Shown piece after piece: positions 53,009 through 63,713 of a stretch of 64,000 bases of DNA (positions within the stretch are counted from its first letter, which is position 1; each line of letters opens with the position of its first letter). The stretch is from an uncultured Kordiimonas sp. (GTDB lineage Bacteria; Pseudomonadota; Alphaproteobacteria; Sphingomonadales; Kordiimonadaceae). Both the position numbers and the translations under genes were made by a program. The stretch lies in assembly GCA_947503625.1 (NCBI GenBank), contig CANNEK010000001.1, positions 1,342,549 to 1,406,548 on the forward strand, given 5' to 3'. Under the pieces are notes generated by a model that ran no database searches, was not told where the DNA came from, and saw nothing but the letters and a program-made list of their open reading frames with translations.

Positions 53009-53437
53009 TTATTCGGCAGCCGATTCTTCTGCCGGAGCTTCTTCGGCAGCAGGCTCTTCAGCCGGCGCCGCAGCAGCTTCTTCAGCAGCAGCTTTGGCTG
53101 CTTCTGCTTTTTCTTTCTTCTCTTCAATACGCTCAAGCGCCTTGGTGCCAGGCTTGGCTTTGTTTGGGTTGTTGCGTGTTTTCGCATCAAGAACACCCGC
53201 AGCTTCCAGGAAGCGCGACACACGGTCAGAAGGGCGAGCACCTTTGCCAATCCACTCTTTGATGCGATCTTCCAGCAGGTTCACACGGTTCTCGTCATCT
53301 TTAGCAAGCATCGGGTTGTATGTGCCTACTTTTTCAATGAAACGGCCATCACGCGGCATGCGGCTGTCAGCCACAACGATGCGATAATAAGGACGTTTCT
53401 TTGCGCCACCACGGGCCAAACGAATTGCTAGTGCCAT
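53009..53437 (-). CDS. rpsP: 30S ribosomal protein S16
   Basis: A 142-residue S16. Residues 1-85 form the conserved domain ([26 protein letters not shown], in parts, and IGTYNPM-like KVGTYNPML). The remaining 55 residues are an Ala/Glu/Lys-rich tail, longer than in E. coli but of a kind seen in alphaproteobacteria. ATG 53437 has AAAGGA at a good spacing. It is followed by its own terminator rather than directly by rimM. Confidence 0.96.
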   Translation of the reverse strand: MALAIRLARGGAKKRPYYRIVVADSRMPRDGRFIEKVGTYNPMLAKDDENRVNLLEDRIKEWIGKGARPSDRVSRFLEAAGVLDAKTRNNPNKAKPGTKALERIEEKKEKAEAAKAAAEEAAAAPAEEPAAEEAPAEESAAE

Positions 53438-53546
53438 TTTTAGTTCCTTTCAGATTCCCTTAACATTCGGGAATATTCTCAAGTTTGGTTCATATTTCCT
53501 CAGGCTTCATGCCCGTCGAAATTCGGTTAAATGTTCTGAGCTTTCA

Positions 53547-54935
53547 TCAAAACAGTTTGTCAAAGCCCGGAGGCAACTGGCCGGGCATTGCCCCGCCCAT
53601 ACCGCCCGGCAGTCCAGGCATCCGGCCACCTTTGCCCATTTTGGACATTTTCTTCATCATCTTGGCCATCTGCATATGCATTTTCAGAAGCTTGTTGACT
53701 TCCTGAACTGTGGTTCCCGACCCCGCTGCTACACGCTTCTTGCGCGAGGCATTCAACAGCTGGGGTTTGGTTCGTTCGGCAGGCGTCATCGAAGAAATGA
53801 TCGCCTCCTGACGCTTGAACATTTTGTCGTCGACACCCGGCTGGTTCATCGCACCCTTCAGTTTGCCCATGCCGGGCAGCATACCAAGGACACTTTTCAT
53901 ACCACCCATCCTGGACATCTGCTGCAACTGTGTGCGCAGGTCATCAAGGTCGAAGGTACCTTTGGCCATTTTTTTGGCCATTTTTTCCGCGTCGTCTTTT
54001 TCGATTGTTTCAGCGGCTTTTTCCACCAGGCTGACGACATCGCCCATACCAAGAATGCGGCCAGCAACCCGCTCAGGGTGAAAATCCTCGAGCGCGTCCA
54101 TTTTTTCGCCGAAACCTGCAAGCTTTATGGGCTTGCCGGTCACTGCCCGCATCGACAGCGCTGCACCACCACGGCCATCACCGTCCATACGGGTCAGAGC
54201 AACGCCGGTGATGCCCACCTGGGCATCAAATTCCTTGGCAACATTGACCGCATCCTGGCCCGTCAGACTGTCGGCAACCAGAAGTGTTTCCGTCGGTGCC
54301 GCGATATCGCGTACGGCAACCACTTCGGCCATCAGGCTCTGATCAACATGCAGGCGACCCGCCGTATCGAGAATCAGGACATCAAAACCCTGAAGCTTTG
54401 CGGCATCCAATGCCCGACGGGCAATATCAGTTGGCATCTGACCTTCGATGATCGGCAGGGTTTTAACGCCAATCTGTTCGCCGAGTACTTTAAGCTGTTC
54501 CTGTGCCGCAGGGCGGCGCACGTCCAGCGACGCCATCATGACCTTCTTGTTGTCTTTTTCTGCAAGCCGCTTGGCGATCTTGGCAGAGGTTGTCGTTTTA
54601 CCGGAACCCTGCAGACCAACCATTAGGAAAACGACCGGTGGTATGCCGATGGTATTAAGGCCCGAGGCTTCAGACCCCAGCATCGACACCATCTCGTCAT
54701 TAACGATTTTGACGACCTGCTGGCCTGGTGTAACCGACTTGAGAACTTCCTGACCAATCGCCTTTTTCTTCACGGCCGAGACAAAATCTTTCACAACCGG
54801 CAAAGCAACGTCTGCTTCCAGAAGTGCGACCCGCACTTCGCGCAGCGCCTCTGTAACATCGGCTTCCTTCAGGGCACCGCGGCGCTTGAGGCCATCAAAG
54901 ATACCACTGAGTCGATCTGAAAGATTGTCAAACAT
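53547..54935 (-). CDS. ffh: Signal recognition particle protein Ffh
   Basis: A 462-residue SRP54-type GTPase. The N domain starts MFDNLSDRLSGIFDGLK; the G domain has GLQGSGKTTTSAKIA (P-loop), DVRRPAAQEQL, DTAGRLHVD and TRMDGDGRGG; the M domain is Met/Gly-rich and ends GGAMPGQLPPGF. It delivers nascent membrane proteins to the FtsY receptor, whose gene begins at 63714. ATG 54935 has AAGGA ten bases upstream; an ATG three codons earlier is possible. Confidence 0.96.
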   Translation of the reverse strand: MFDNLSDRLSGIFDGLKRRGALKEADVTEALREVRVALLEADVALPVVKDFVSAVKKKAIGQEVLKSVTPGQQVVKIVNDEMVSMLGSEASGLNTIGIPPVVFLMVGLQGSGKTTTSAKIAKRLAEKDNKKVMMASLDVRRPAAQEQLKVLGEQIGVKTLPIIEGQMPTDIARRALDAAKLQGFDVLILDTAGRLHVDQSLMAEVVAVRDIAAPTETLLVADSLTGQDAVNVAKEFDAQVGITGVALTRMDGDGRGGAALSMRAVTGKPIKLAGFGEKMDALEDFHPERVAGRILGMGDVVSLVEKAAETIEKDDAEKMAKKMAKGTFDLDDLRTQLQQMSRMGGMKSVLGMLPGMGKLKGAMNQPGVDDKMFKRQEAIISSMTPAERTKPQLLNASRKKRVAAGSGTTVQEVNKLLKMHMQMAKMMKKMSKMGKGGRMPGLPGGMGGAMPGQLPPGFDKLF

Positions 54936-55165
54936 AGTCGTCATGTCCTTCATTGGTTTCCGGAATTTTACCAAATAAAACAAAGCAGTAACACACCAGT
55001 GGGCGAAACTCGCTGACTGGTGGACACCCCGCTTCACGCGTATTGGGTGTGGCGTTCTATTTGATTTCCTACCGGAAAGTCAGGCTCGTCTACTGAAAAG
55101 TGGGAATTGTGTCAAGGAAAACAAGCGTTGCAGCCATTGCAATCGCTGGCCTGCGGGCCAAAGAG

Positions 55166-57067
55166 CTATCCTTGTTTTGAAGGAACCAACAAGCTCTCTA
55201 CTGTCTCCTTCAGCACAGCGGTATCAATGGGCTTGCCAACAATCGCAGACATTCCTTGCTGGCGATACAGCGTTTCATTCTCGGCGCCTGTGTTTGCTGT
55301 CAACGCTATGATGGGTATGGCGGCCTTTTCAGGTGGCATGTTTTTGATCCGCTGCGCTGCATGCACACCGTCCATTCGTGGCATTCGAATATCCATGAGG
55401 ATGATATCAAAGGGATCGCTATCCTCGATTTTAAACACAGCCGCCTGACCATCACCCACAACGGTCAAGTCCCAGCCAAACTTTGCCGCTATCTTCTTCA
55501 TCAACAATTGGTTCACAGCATTGTCCTCGGCCAGCAGAACCTTCAAGCCATCCTGGTTTGATGGGACCGGTTCAAGCGCACTGCCGGACGAAGACGTTGA
55601 TGCAGCAGAAAGGACAGGCCTTAGGAAATTGTCAGAATGGGTTCGCTCTGCCGCCGCTTCAGCACCAACTGCATCAGCCACCGGCAGGTTCACCTCAAAA
55701 GTGAACGTAGAGCCCATGCCCATTTTACTGTCGACAGAAACCTTTCCGCCCATCTGGTTTGCAATGCCGTGGCAGATTGACAGGCCCAGCCCTGCACCCT
55801 CGGCGGTACGTGCGGCAGACCCGTCAAGCTGCTCGAAGCGCATGAAAAGCCGCTCCTGATCCTCGTCACTTATCCCGGCCCCGCTGTCCTGCACGGTAAT
55901 ACGCAGGTTGATATAGCCCTCCAGGCCGGATCCCGGCTCATTTGCCTGCAGCTTGATCGCAACTGCCACCTCGCCCTCATCGGTGAACTTGATGGCGTTA
56001 TCGGTAAAATTCAGAATCACTTGCCCGATACGAACGGGATCACCGACAAGCGCCGTGTCTGCACGCTTCAACCCATGGACAGAAAGCTCCAGACCCTTGG
56101 CCTGTGCTTTCGTTTGCAGTAATTCCACTACCCGGGCAACCACCGCACCCGGCATGAAGGGTTCAGATTTGATCTCCAGCTTTCCCGCATCCAGTTTTGC
56201 AATGTCCAACAAGTCGTTGACAACCACCAGCAATGTGCGGGCACTGAACTGTGCCGCATCGACGGCTTGTTTCTGGTCAGGGCTTAGGTCTGTGTCCGAC
56301 AAATAGTCCATCATCCCGAGAACCCCGGTCAGCGGTGTTCTCAATTCATGGGTTGTGTTAGCCAAAAATACGTCTTTGGCCTCGCTTGCTCTTTTGGCCT
56401 CCGCGGCTGATGCACGCACTTCTTCGATATTTTCCTGAATACGCCTGGAAGCTTCCACCAGCTTTGAAGCCTTGCTGCGGTTTGCGATCAGCAAACGCTC
56501 CGAGCTGTATTGTGTTCGATAGCGAAGGAAGAAACACATAATTGTCAGCGCCGCTATCGCGATATACATGAAAGCAAAATGCAACGTGTTAGTCCCGGGC
56601 ACATAGACAAGAGCCGCGCAATAAAACAGGCTGCTGATCACGAAAAGAGTGGTGAAAATCGCGGGAGACAACGTCGCAAAAGCGATAGCAAACATTATGA
56701 GCGCGCCGTTGGTCAGCTGCAACTGGTCGCCTGTGAAGAACACATGAGTGAAGACAGCCATAATGGCGCTCAAACCGGCGGGAACAAAAGCAATCTGGCA
56801 ATTGTCCGCCGATATCTTCTCCAGTCCGATCAAAATGTTAACGGCGGCACCTGCAAGGGCAGTGATAATACTGCTGGCAAGAATAATCTCCCGCCCCTTA
56901 TCCTCGAGAACGAAAAAATGAGAGATACTGATGAAGGTATAGTAGATGAACATCACCAGTGAGATTTTACTCAGCTGGCGCAAATATATATTGTTCAGCC
57001 CACGCCGCACCCGCAGCTCGGTTTCGGTGGTTTCATCCGTTACAAAATCGCCATCTCTGTTTTGCAT
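55166..57067 (-). CDS. Membrane hybrid sensor histidine kinase, downstream copy
   Basis: A 633-residue hybrid kinase. About six hydrophobic helices (about 35-183) form the N-terminal membrane part with no recognised extracytoplasmic sensor domain. A short coiled linker (about 195-232) leads to HisKA with phospho-accepting H240 (TTHELRTPLTG), HATPase_c with DNAIKF and GLGLSIC, and a C-terminal receiver domain with its aspartate in ILMDIRMPRMDG (about 560). No HPt or output domain. Its ATG overlaps the stop of the upstream kinase gene by one base (TGATG), so the two are translationally coupled. Confidence 0.88.
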   Translation of the reverse strand: MQNRDGDFVTDETTETELRVRRGLNNIYLRQLSKISLVMFIYYTFISISHFFVLEDKGREIILASSIITALAGAAVNILIGLEKISADNCQIAFVPAGLSAIMAVFTHVFFTGDQLQLTNGALIMFAIAFATLSPAIFTTLFVISSLFYCAALVYVPGTNTLHFAFMYIAIAALTIMCFFLRYRTQYSSERLLIANRSKASKLVEASRRIQENIEEVRASAAEAKRASEAKDVFLANTTHELRTPLTGVLGMMDYLSDTDLSPDQKQAVDAAQFSARTLLVVVNDLLDIAKLDAGKLEIKSEPFMPGAVVARVVELLQTKAQAKGLELSVHGLKRADTALVGDPVRIGQVILNFTDNAIKFTDEGEVAVAIKLQANEPGSGLEGYINLRITVQDSGAGISDEDQERLFMRFEQLDGSAARTAEGAGLGLSICHGIANQMGGKVSVDSKMGMGSTFTFEVNLPVADAVGAEAAAERTHSDNFLRPVLSAASTSSSGSALEPVPSNQDGLKVLLAEDNAVNQLLMKKIAAKFGWDLTVVGDGQAAVFKIEDSDPFDIILMDIRMPRMDGVHAAQRIKNMPPEKAAIPIIALTANTGAENETLYRQQGMSAIVGKPIDTAVLKETVESLLVPSKQG

Positions 57068-58854
57068 CAATCCGCAACATGTTTGGTAATGGTTTGATAA
57101 AACTCATCCAACTTGATCGGTTTTGCAATCGAATCGTTCATACCTATCGCCAAATACCTCTCTATATCCTCCGGCATACAGTTGGCAGTCAAGGCAATGA
57201 TAGGCGTTTTCTGGTTAGGGTTACCCCGGGTTCTGATAGCTTTTGTTGCTTCCTCGCCGTTCATCACAGGCATTTGAATATCCATCAAAATCACATCAAA
57301 AACCTGTTCACCTGACGCATTCAGTGCCTTTTGACCATCTGCAGCAAAGACAGTCTTCCATTGACCAACTTTAGTCAGTTTACCAATCAACATCTGATTG
57401 ACAGGGTTGTCTTCGGCAACAAGCAAGCTGAGCTCGCGCGTCATAAGGTCCTGCGTTGAAGCCTCATGATCCACCTGTCTGTTATGGACTTCGGGGCTCA
57501 GAGAACTGACGGGCATATCTAATTCGAGCCAAAAACGGGACCCTACCCCTACCGTACTGTCCGCGCAGATGGTCGTGCCCATCAACCCTGCAAGCTCACT
57601 GCATATGGCAAGGCCAAGGCCGGTGCCGGATTGCTCGCGCGTCGACGAACTGTCAACTTGCTCAAAACGATTGAACAACCTGTCCATATCCTTTTCGGCA
57701 ATACCGGCGCCCGTGTCTTCAACAGTGATCCGCGCCCTAATATGGTCTGTTGTTTCCTCAATCACATCCAGAGACAATATGACCTGGCCTTCGCTCGTGA
57801 ACTTCACGGCATTACCGAGAAGGTTGAAAAGAATCTGGCGAATGCGCGCCTGATCTGCGACCAGAATTGGAACGGAGCGCTCCGGCAGCTTCAGCGCCAG
57901 TGCAATAGCCTTTTCCCGCGCGGCCACCGACATCATCTCCGAAACCTCCGACAATAGCATACAAAGATCAAAGGGCTCGGGTTTCAGGCGCAACTTGCCC
58001 GCCCCCAGTTTGGATAGATCCAGTATATCGTTGATTACAACGCGAAGGGTCTCCGCACTCGTCTTTGCAGTGTTCAGATAGTGCCGTTCCTCTGAACGCA
58101 ACTCTGCCTTATCAAGCAGATCCACCATTCCCATCAGTCCGGTAAGCGGGGTGCGAAGTTCGTGGCTCATATTCGCGATGAATTCATCCTTTGCTTTTGC
58201 CAGTTGCTCAAGTTTTTCAGCGCGTTCCTGGTTTATGAGGTTTAGACGCGCCTGTTCAAGGATCGAATTGTAACGCACTGCAAACCCACCGTAAGACACC
58301 ATTGCGGCCCCGATACCGATGAGAATCATTGTTGAGCTTTCCGAGCCCATGACGATGTACGATACGGTCACATGCGATATCGTTGCAAACCCGGTAAGCA
58401 GCCAAAAAACCCATGGCAACATCGAGACCACACTGAAGGCCATGATAACCAGCAGGCCGCGCGCAATGGCATTCGGGTCTCCTGTTAAAGTGACATGCAG
58501 ATACCCGTTAATCACCATTGCTATCGCGATGGGAATAGGTGCCAGATATATATTCTGTGCGCTTATTTTTCCAAATTTTTCCAGAATGATGATGACGACT
58601 AAACTGGCGATAACAACCGCGTTGGCAATCTGCAGATCCCAAAAAACAGCCTCTGGCGCGGAAACAACATCACGCCCGATGACCAGCGAATAAAATGCAA
58701 ATGTTAGCGACCACAGAATGTAGAACTGTCGGTAATAAAGCGCGCCAACAACGGCGCGTACTTTTGCGCGCGTCTCAGGGTCGCGATCATCCAACTGATA
58801 AGGCACATCATCGTGTTCCGGTTGCTGATCCTGCTTGAAAGCGTCACTTTGCAT
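57067..58854 (-). CDS. Membrane hybrid sensor histidine kinase, upstream copy
   Basis: A 595-residue paralogue of the following kinase, with the same architecture: six helices (about 42-192), linker, HisKA with H231 (MSHELRTPLTG), HATPase_c (GNAVKF, GTGLGLAIC) and a receiver with its aspartate in ILMDIQMPVMNG. The membrane part is diverged, so the two may respond to different inputs. No response regulator with an output domain or HPt protein is encoded nearby; a phosphorelay partner must lie elsewhere. Confidence 0.88.
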   Translation of the reverse strand: MQSDAFKQDQQPEHDDVPYQLDDRDPETRAKVRAVVGALYYRQFYILWSLTFAFYSLVIGRDVVSAPEAVFWDLQIANAVVIASLVVIIILEKFGKISAQNIYLAPIPIAIAMVINGYLHVTLTGDPNAIARGLLVIMAFSVVSMLPWVFWLLTGFATISHVTVSYIVMGSESSTMILIGIGAAMVSYGGFAVRYNSILEQARLNLINQERAEKLEQLAKAKDEFIANMSHELRTPLTGLMGMVDLLDKAELRSEERHYLNTAKTSAETLRVVINDILDLSKLGAGKLRLKPEPFDLCMLLSEVSEMMSVAAREKAIALALKLPERSVPILVADQARIRQILFNLLGNAVKFTSEGQVILSLDVIEETTDHIRARITVEDTGAGIAEKDMDRLFNRFEQVDSSSTREQSGTGLGLAICSELAGLMGTTICADSTVGVGSRFWLELDMPVSSLSPEVHNRQVDHEASTQDLMTRELSLLVAEDNPVNQMLIGKLTKVGQWKTVFAADGQKALNASGEQVFDVILMDIQMPVMNGEEATKAIRTRGNPNQKTPIIALTANCMPEDIERYLAIGMNDSIAKPIKLDEFYQTITKHVAD

Positions 58855-59005
58855 GTCAGCTGTTATCCATTTTTTATGCTCAACCCGTTTACACTAGTTG
58901 GAATTGCAGATATCCACAACAAAACAGCCTTAACTCCAAATGGTAAAAAAACCACAAAGACTTTTAGCCTCAACGTTGCGGGGTCTGTATTGGAATAGCC
59001 GCTAT

Positions 59006-60466
59006 ATGCCTGAACATTTTTCACAGAATCGTCGACCAAGGGCGCGCTACCAGGATGTCGGCCTTGTGCTCGGCCCCCTTGTTTTTGTATTGTTTTTTTT
59101 CCTCGATAAGCCCGTTTCCCTGACGGCAGAAGCCTGGGGTGTGGTCGCCATTGTCGGCCTTATGGCGGTGTGGTGGGCAACAGAGGCTATCCCGGTGCCC
59201 GCAACCAGCATGCTGCCGCTGGTGTTGTTGCCCATGATGGGGGTTTCCAGTGCTCGTGAAGCTTCAAACCCCTATACCGACCCGGTTATATTTTTGTTGC
59301 TGGGCGGTTTTATAGCCGCGATGGCGATGCAGCGCTGGGGCCTCCACAAACGCATTGCGCTAAACATTCTGGCCCGCTCCGGCGGGCACCCCGCGGGGCT
59401 GATCGCAGGTTTTATGGTTGCAAGCGCAGTTCTGTCGATGTGGATTTCGAACACCGCGACCACACTGATGATGGTGCCAATTGCGCTAAGCGTGGCAGAG
59501 ACGGTTCTGGGAGACAAAGCGTTTGAGCACCGTTTTACCATTGCACTGTTGGTTGGGTGCGCGTGGTCGGCCTCTATCGGAGGGCTTGGCACAATAATCG
59601 GCACGCCTCCAAACGCTTTTGTGGTTGCCTTCATGGAGCAGGAAACCGGAACCAGCATCAGCTTTCTGGACTGGATGCTGTTTGGAGTTCCTGTTGTCGC
59701 TGTCATGATACCCGCGGCATGGTTCGTTTTGACAAAAATTGTTTTTCGCATTGACCATGATGACGCGCGTGGAGGCGATGCCGTGGTCGCTGAACAATTG
59801 AAAGCCCTGCCTGGTATTACGGCGGCAGAAAAACGGGTCGCTATGGTGTTTGGTGCGATGGCGATATCCTGGGTATCAGTCATTGTGATCAGAAAAATTC
59901 CTGGTCTGGAAGGCTTTAGCAATATGGTCGTTGCGGTAACAGGAGCACTTGCAATGTTCCTGATACCGGCGAAGACAGAAAACCGTGACAGGCTTCTTGA
60001 TTGGGAAACTGCGGTAAAATTGCCATGGGGTGTTATTTTGCTGTTTGGTGGCGGCCTTAGCCTTGCGGCAGCGATAAAAAAGACCGGTCTCGCGGTCTGG
60101 ATCGGCGACGGCCTTTCTGTCCTGTCAGGCGCACCGCTGCTACTGCTTATTTTTGCGATCGTTGGTCTGGTGATATTTCTCACGGAGCTGACCAGCAACA
60201 CCGCTACAACAGCGGCGCTGGTGCCGGTTCTCGCCGCTGTGGCCGCAGTTGGCAACATTGACCCGGTGATGCTTGCAGCACCAACAGCGATGGCGGCCAG
60301 TTGTGCCTTCATGCTGCCCGTTGCCACCGCTCCCAACGCGGTTATTTATTCAAGTGGTCATGTCTCCATACCCGCCATGGCCCGCGCTGGTTTGTGGCTG
60401 AATGTGATTGGTGCCTTTCTGGTTTCTGGTGTTTGTTACGCGCTCTTGCCAATTGTTTTTGGTTGA
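59006..60466 (+). CDS. SLC13/DASS-family sodium:anion symporter
   Basis: A 486-residue inner-membrane carrier of the divalent anion:Na+ symporter family. Around 11 hydrophobic segments; the two signature SNT loops are ISNTATTLMMVP (about 148-159) and TSNTATTAALVPVL (about 398-411). Substrates are C4-dicarboxylates, citrate or sulfate in characterised members. ATG 59006 is chosen; the frame extends 22 codons upstream without a better site. It is divergent from the kinase pair, which could plausibly regulate it, but nothing demonstrates that. Confidence 0.88.
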   Translation: MPEHFSQNRRPRARYQDVGLVLGPLVFVLFFFLDKPVSLTAEAWGVVAIVGLMAVWWATEAIPVPATSMLPLVLLPMMGVSSAREASNPYTDPVIFLLLGGFIAAMAMQRWGLHKRIALNILARSGGHPAGLIAGFMVASAVLSMWISNTATTLMMVPIALSVAETVLGDKAFEHRFTIALLVGCAWSASIGGLGTIIGTPPNAFVVAFMEQETGTSISFLDWMLFGVPVVAVMIPAAWFVLTKIVFRIDHDDARGGDAVVAEQLKALPGITAAEKRVAMVFGAMAISWVSVIVIRKIPGLEGFSNMVVAVTGALAMFLIPAKTENRDRLLDWETAVKLPWGVILLFGGGLSLAAAIKKTGLAVWIGDGLSVLSGAPLLLLIFAIVGLVIFLTELTSNTATTAALVPVLAAVAAVGNIDPVMLAAPTAMAASCAFMLPVATAPNAVIYSSGHVSIPAMARAGLWLNVIGAFLVSGVCYALLPIVFG

Positions 60467-60484
60467 AGCGGTAACAAGCACGCG

Positions 60485-61465
60485 TCAGGACCAGGCGCCT
60501 CTCGGGGCGGTCACCATTTCCATAGACAGCAACCGCTCGTTTTCTTCCCTGTAGCTTTCCAGAAATGCGGTACGCTCAGCTTCATCAAAAGTCAGCTTCG
60601 CGTCGGAGGAATATCGCTCTTCAAACCGCTGGTACTCGCGCGTCGTAAGCTGGTCCCGCAAGGCATGAAAGATGTCTTTCTCCGGTTCTTTGCCCGGGGT
60701 TGCCAGCAACTCTGAAACACTCCCCCGCTGGCCGGGCGCACTACAACTGACCTTCGCCTGATTAAGGGCAAGAAAGGTTCGCAGTTGCACAGCAGAATGG
60801 CGCGTATTGCCCGTCAGCCTATGGCTGGACAGTTCGATCTCATTTTCCCCGAGTAAAAACTCAAGCGCCATATCCGCAGCCATCGGCTTTGGCCAGGCTT
60901 CAATAAGCGCAACTTTCGGGGTAATCGGGGCATTCAGTCTCTCAAGCACGTTGACCAGCCTGAGCCAGGAGACACGCGTGCGCGTTACGGCGCGAATATA
61001 ATCATCAAAGTCCAGAGACAACCCGCGTGCGACCCGGAAGGCATATACAGACTCCAGATACCGGTCCTGACGGCGCACCACCAACCGCGGCTCTATCGAA
61101 ACAGTGCCCCGCATAAGGTCACTCAAACAAACCAGAGACCGGCCCAGTTTGTCAAAATGAGGGTAAAAGCCATGTCCGCGCACCGCAGGCATGGTGCCCA
61201 TCAGATTTTCTTCGCTCGCAATCAATATCCGCTCCGGTGTCGCTTCGATAAAGGCTGCTGTTTTTTTGAGCTTCGATCGCCATAACGGGTTCAAGGCGCG
61301 AAAGCGATGAAGGCGCCGCAAATCCAGCTTGCCCGCAACCATGTCGTTGCGCAGGAAAACCCGAACCCCGGCATCAGCCAGCGCTTTGCTTTCACGCCTC
61401 AAGAGCGTTTGTACAGCGGTGGAGCCACAGCGATGCGCGCCCAAATGCAAAACAAGTTTTTTCAC
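60485..61465 (-). CDS. Sulfotransferase-like protein of unknown substrate
   Basis: A 326-residue protein. Near the N-terminus VLHLGAHRCGSTAVQTLLRR (about 5-24) resembles the PAPS-binding 5'-phosphosulfate loop of bacterial sulfotransferase-like proteins (GAHKTGTT type). The rest contains RRQDRYLESVYAFRV, like the 3'-phosphate-binding region of such proteins. The start is taken as GTG at 61465 (VKKLVLHLGAH); a TTG twelve codons upstream is also open. Substrate and pathway are unknown. Confidence 0.6.
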   Translation of the reverse strand: MKKLVLHLGAHRCGSTAVQTLLRRESKALADAGVRVFLRNDMVAGKLDLRRLHRFRALNPLWRSKLKKTAAFIEATPERILIASEENLMGTMPAVRGHGFYPHFDKLGRSLVCLSDLMRGTVSIEPRLVVRRQDRYLESVYAFRVARGLSLDFDDYIRAVTRTRVSWLRLVNVLERLNAPITPKVALIEAWPKPMAADMALEFLLGENEIELSSHRLTGNTRHSAVQLRTFLALNQAKVSCSAPGQRGSVSELLATPGKEPEKDIFHALRDQLTTREYQRFEERYSSDAKLTFDEAERTAFLESYREENERLLSMEMVTAPRGAWS

Positions 61466-61595
61466 GCAGAGTATCCGGGTACCAGGTGGAAAAGTGATCA
61501 ACGGTTTTCAAAAACCACATTTCGGCAGTAAAAAGCAATCTTCTGACGACCAAAAAGGATAGACTCTCGGCCTTCGTACCCCATATAAGCGCGTC

Positions 61596-62417
61596 ATGAC
61601 TGCAACCACACATACGCACCCGTTCGTGAAAATGCACGGGCTGGGCAATGATTTCGCCATTTTTGACGCTCGCAAAAGCGGGCTCAAGATGACGCCAGAG
61701 CGTGCAAGAGCCTTGTCCGACAGACGGCGTGGCATCGGTTGCGACCAGCTCATCGTCATGCGCGCAAGCACAACCAGTGACGTATTCATGGAAATCTGGA
61801 ACGCAGATGGCTCCCGCGTTGGAGCGTGCGGCAATGCAACACGCTGCGTTGGTAAGCTGCTGCTGGATGAAACCGGTAGCAGCAAGGTAGCCATCGAAAC
61901 AGACGCCGGACAGCTAAGCGCCGTACTTGATGGTTCAAACATCTCTGTGAACATGGGGCCTGCTGTTACCGGCTGGCAGAAGATACCACTGGCCACTGAA
62001 ACAGATACAGCCGCTGCAGAATATGAATTAGGCCCGCTTCGAGCACCGGGTTGCGTCAACATGGGAAACCCTCATGCCGTGTTTTTTGTTGAAGAAGCGG
62101 AAGATGTTGACCTTGCCCACTGGGGCCCAAAAATTGAGGCTGACGCCTTTTTCCCTGAGCGCGTCAACGTATCAGTCGCAACCATCCGCAACGGGGTAAT
62201 CAGACAAAGGGTCTGGGAGCGCGGCGCAGGAATAACAGATGCCTGTGGTTCTGCTGCTTGCGCTTCGGTTGTTGCCGCGACCCGGCGCGGGCTTGCAGAC
62301 CGCAAAGCTGTGGTTGAACTGGATGGGGGCAGATTGGGCGTTGAATGGCTGGCTGATGGCACAGTACAAATGACCGGACCGACAACTTTTGTTTATGCTG
62401 GCGAGGTCACACTGTGA
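61596..62417 (+). CDS. dapF: Diaminopimelate epimerase
   Basis: A 273-residue epimerase converting LL- to meso-diaminopimelate for lysine and peptidoglycan. KMHGLGNDFAIFDAR (12-26), the first catalytic cysteine C78 in GACGNATRC and the second in TDACGSAAC (about 211-219) are visible. It overlaps mtaB by four bases (GTGA). Confidence 0.96.
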   Translation: MTATTHTHPFVKMHGLGNDFAIFDARKSGLKMTPERARALSDRRRGIGCDQLIVMRASTTSDVFMEIWNADGSRVGACGNATRCVGKLLLDETGSSKVAIETDAGQLSAVLDGSNISVNMGPAVTGWQKIPLATETDTAAAEYELGPLRAPGCVNMGNPHAVFFVEEAEDVDLAHWGPKIEADAFFPERVNVSVATIRNGVIRQRVWERGAGITDACGSAACASVVAATRRGLADRKAVVELDGGRLGVEWLADGTVQMTGPTTFVYAGEVTL

Positions 62418-63713
62418 ACAGCAAGCCCCAAGTTGTAACGTTCGGCTGCCGACTGAACGCCTATGAAAGCGAAGTCATGCGCCGTCACGCCGAGGATGCC
62501 GGGCTTGGCGATATCACGATCGTCAACACGTGTGCCGTGACGGCAGAAGCAACACGACAGGCGCGGCAAAGTATTCGGCGGATGAAACGTGAACGGCCAG
62601 ACACGCCTATTGTTGTAACAGGGTGCGCCGCACAGATTGATCCGGCCCAGTTCGACAGGATGGATGAAGTCACAACCGTAATTGGCAATCAGGAAAAACT
62701 GGAAGCCAAATCGTTTGCCGGCCTGAACCTGACCCACGCCGAGCGGGTTCAGGTCAATGATATTTTCTCTGTTAAAGAAACTGCCGGACACCTGATAGAT
62801 GGTTTCGGCGAACGCTCGCGGGCTTTTGTTCAGATCCAGAATGGCTGCAATCACCGCTGTACTTTTTGCATCATCCCGTATGGTCGCGGCAACAGCCGCT
62901 CGACAGGAACAGGCGAGGTGGTGAACCAGATCAAAAACCTCGTGCAGCAAGGCTACAATGAGGTTGTCCTGACAGGCGTTGACATCACCAGTTATGGTGA
63001 AGACCTGCCGGGCACACCGACGCTGGGGGTGCTGGTTCAGAAAATCCTCAAGCTGGTGCCTGACCTGCCCCGCCTGCGCATCAGCTCTATCGACAGCATC
63101 GAAGTGGACGAACCGCTGATGGATGCGATCATTGGTGACACCCGGCTTATGCCGCACCTGCACCTCAGTTTGCAGGCGGGCGACAACATGGTTTTGAAAC
63201 GCATGAAGCGGCGGCACATGCGCGAGGATGCTATCGAGTTCTGCCAGGCAGTTTCGAAAGCACGCCCTGAAATGGTTTACGGTGCAGATATCATTGCCGG
63301 CTTTCCGACAGAAACTGATGCCATGTTTGAAAACAGTCTGAAACTGGTTGAAGAATGTGATCTGACGTGGCTGCATATTTTCCCCTACTCCGAGCGCGAA
63401 GGCACACCAGCCGCACGCATGCCTTCGGTGCCTAAAGCGGTTCGCAAGGAACGCGCTGCCGCACTTCGGGCGCTGGGCGAACAGCAGGTTGCAAAACTGA
63501 TGAAGTCTTCTGTCGGAAGAACAGCAAATGTGCTGATTGAACGCGCCAGCGCGGACGGCCTGCTGACCGGCCATAGCGAACAGTTCATTTCAGTTGCCAT
63601 CCGCGCTGACGTAAAGTCCCAAAATCTTGTTGGCACGGTTCTGCCCGTAAACCTAACCGGTTTGGACGGCGCGGTCATGAACGGTATGCAAATTGAAACA
63701 CAAGGGTCATCAC

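Noticed and set aside
59272..60336. 354-codon minus-strand open frame opposite the SLC13 gene
   Set aside because: Ser/Thr/Ala-rich shadow of membrane helices on the other strand.
62393..63574. 393-codon minus-strand open frame opposite mtaB
   Set aside because: Antisense shadow; the plus-strand frame encodes a complete radical SAM enzyme.
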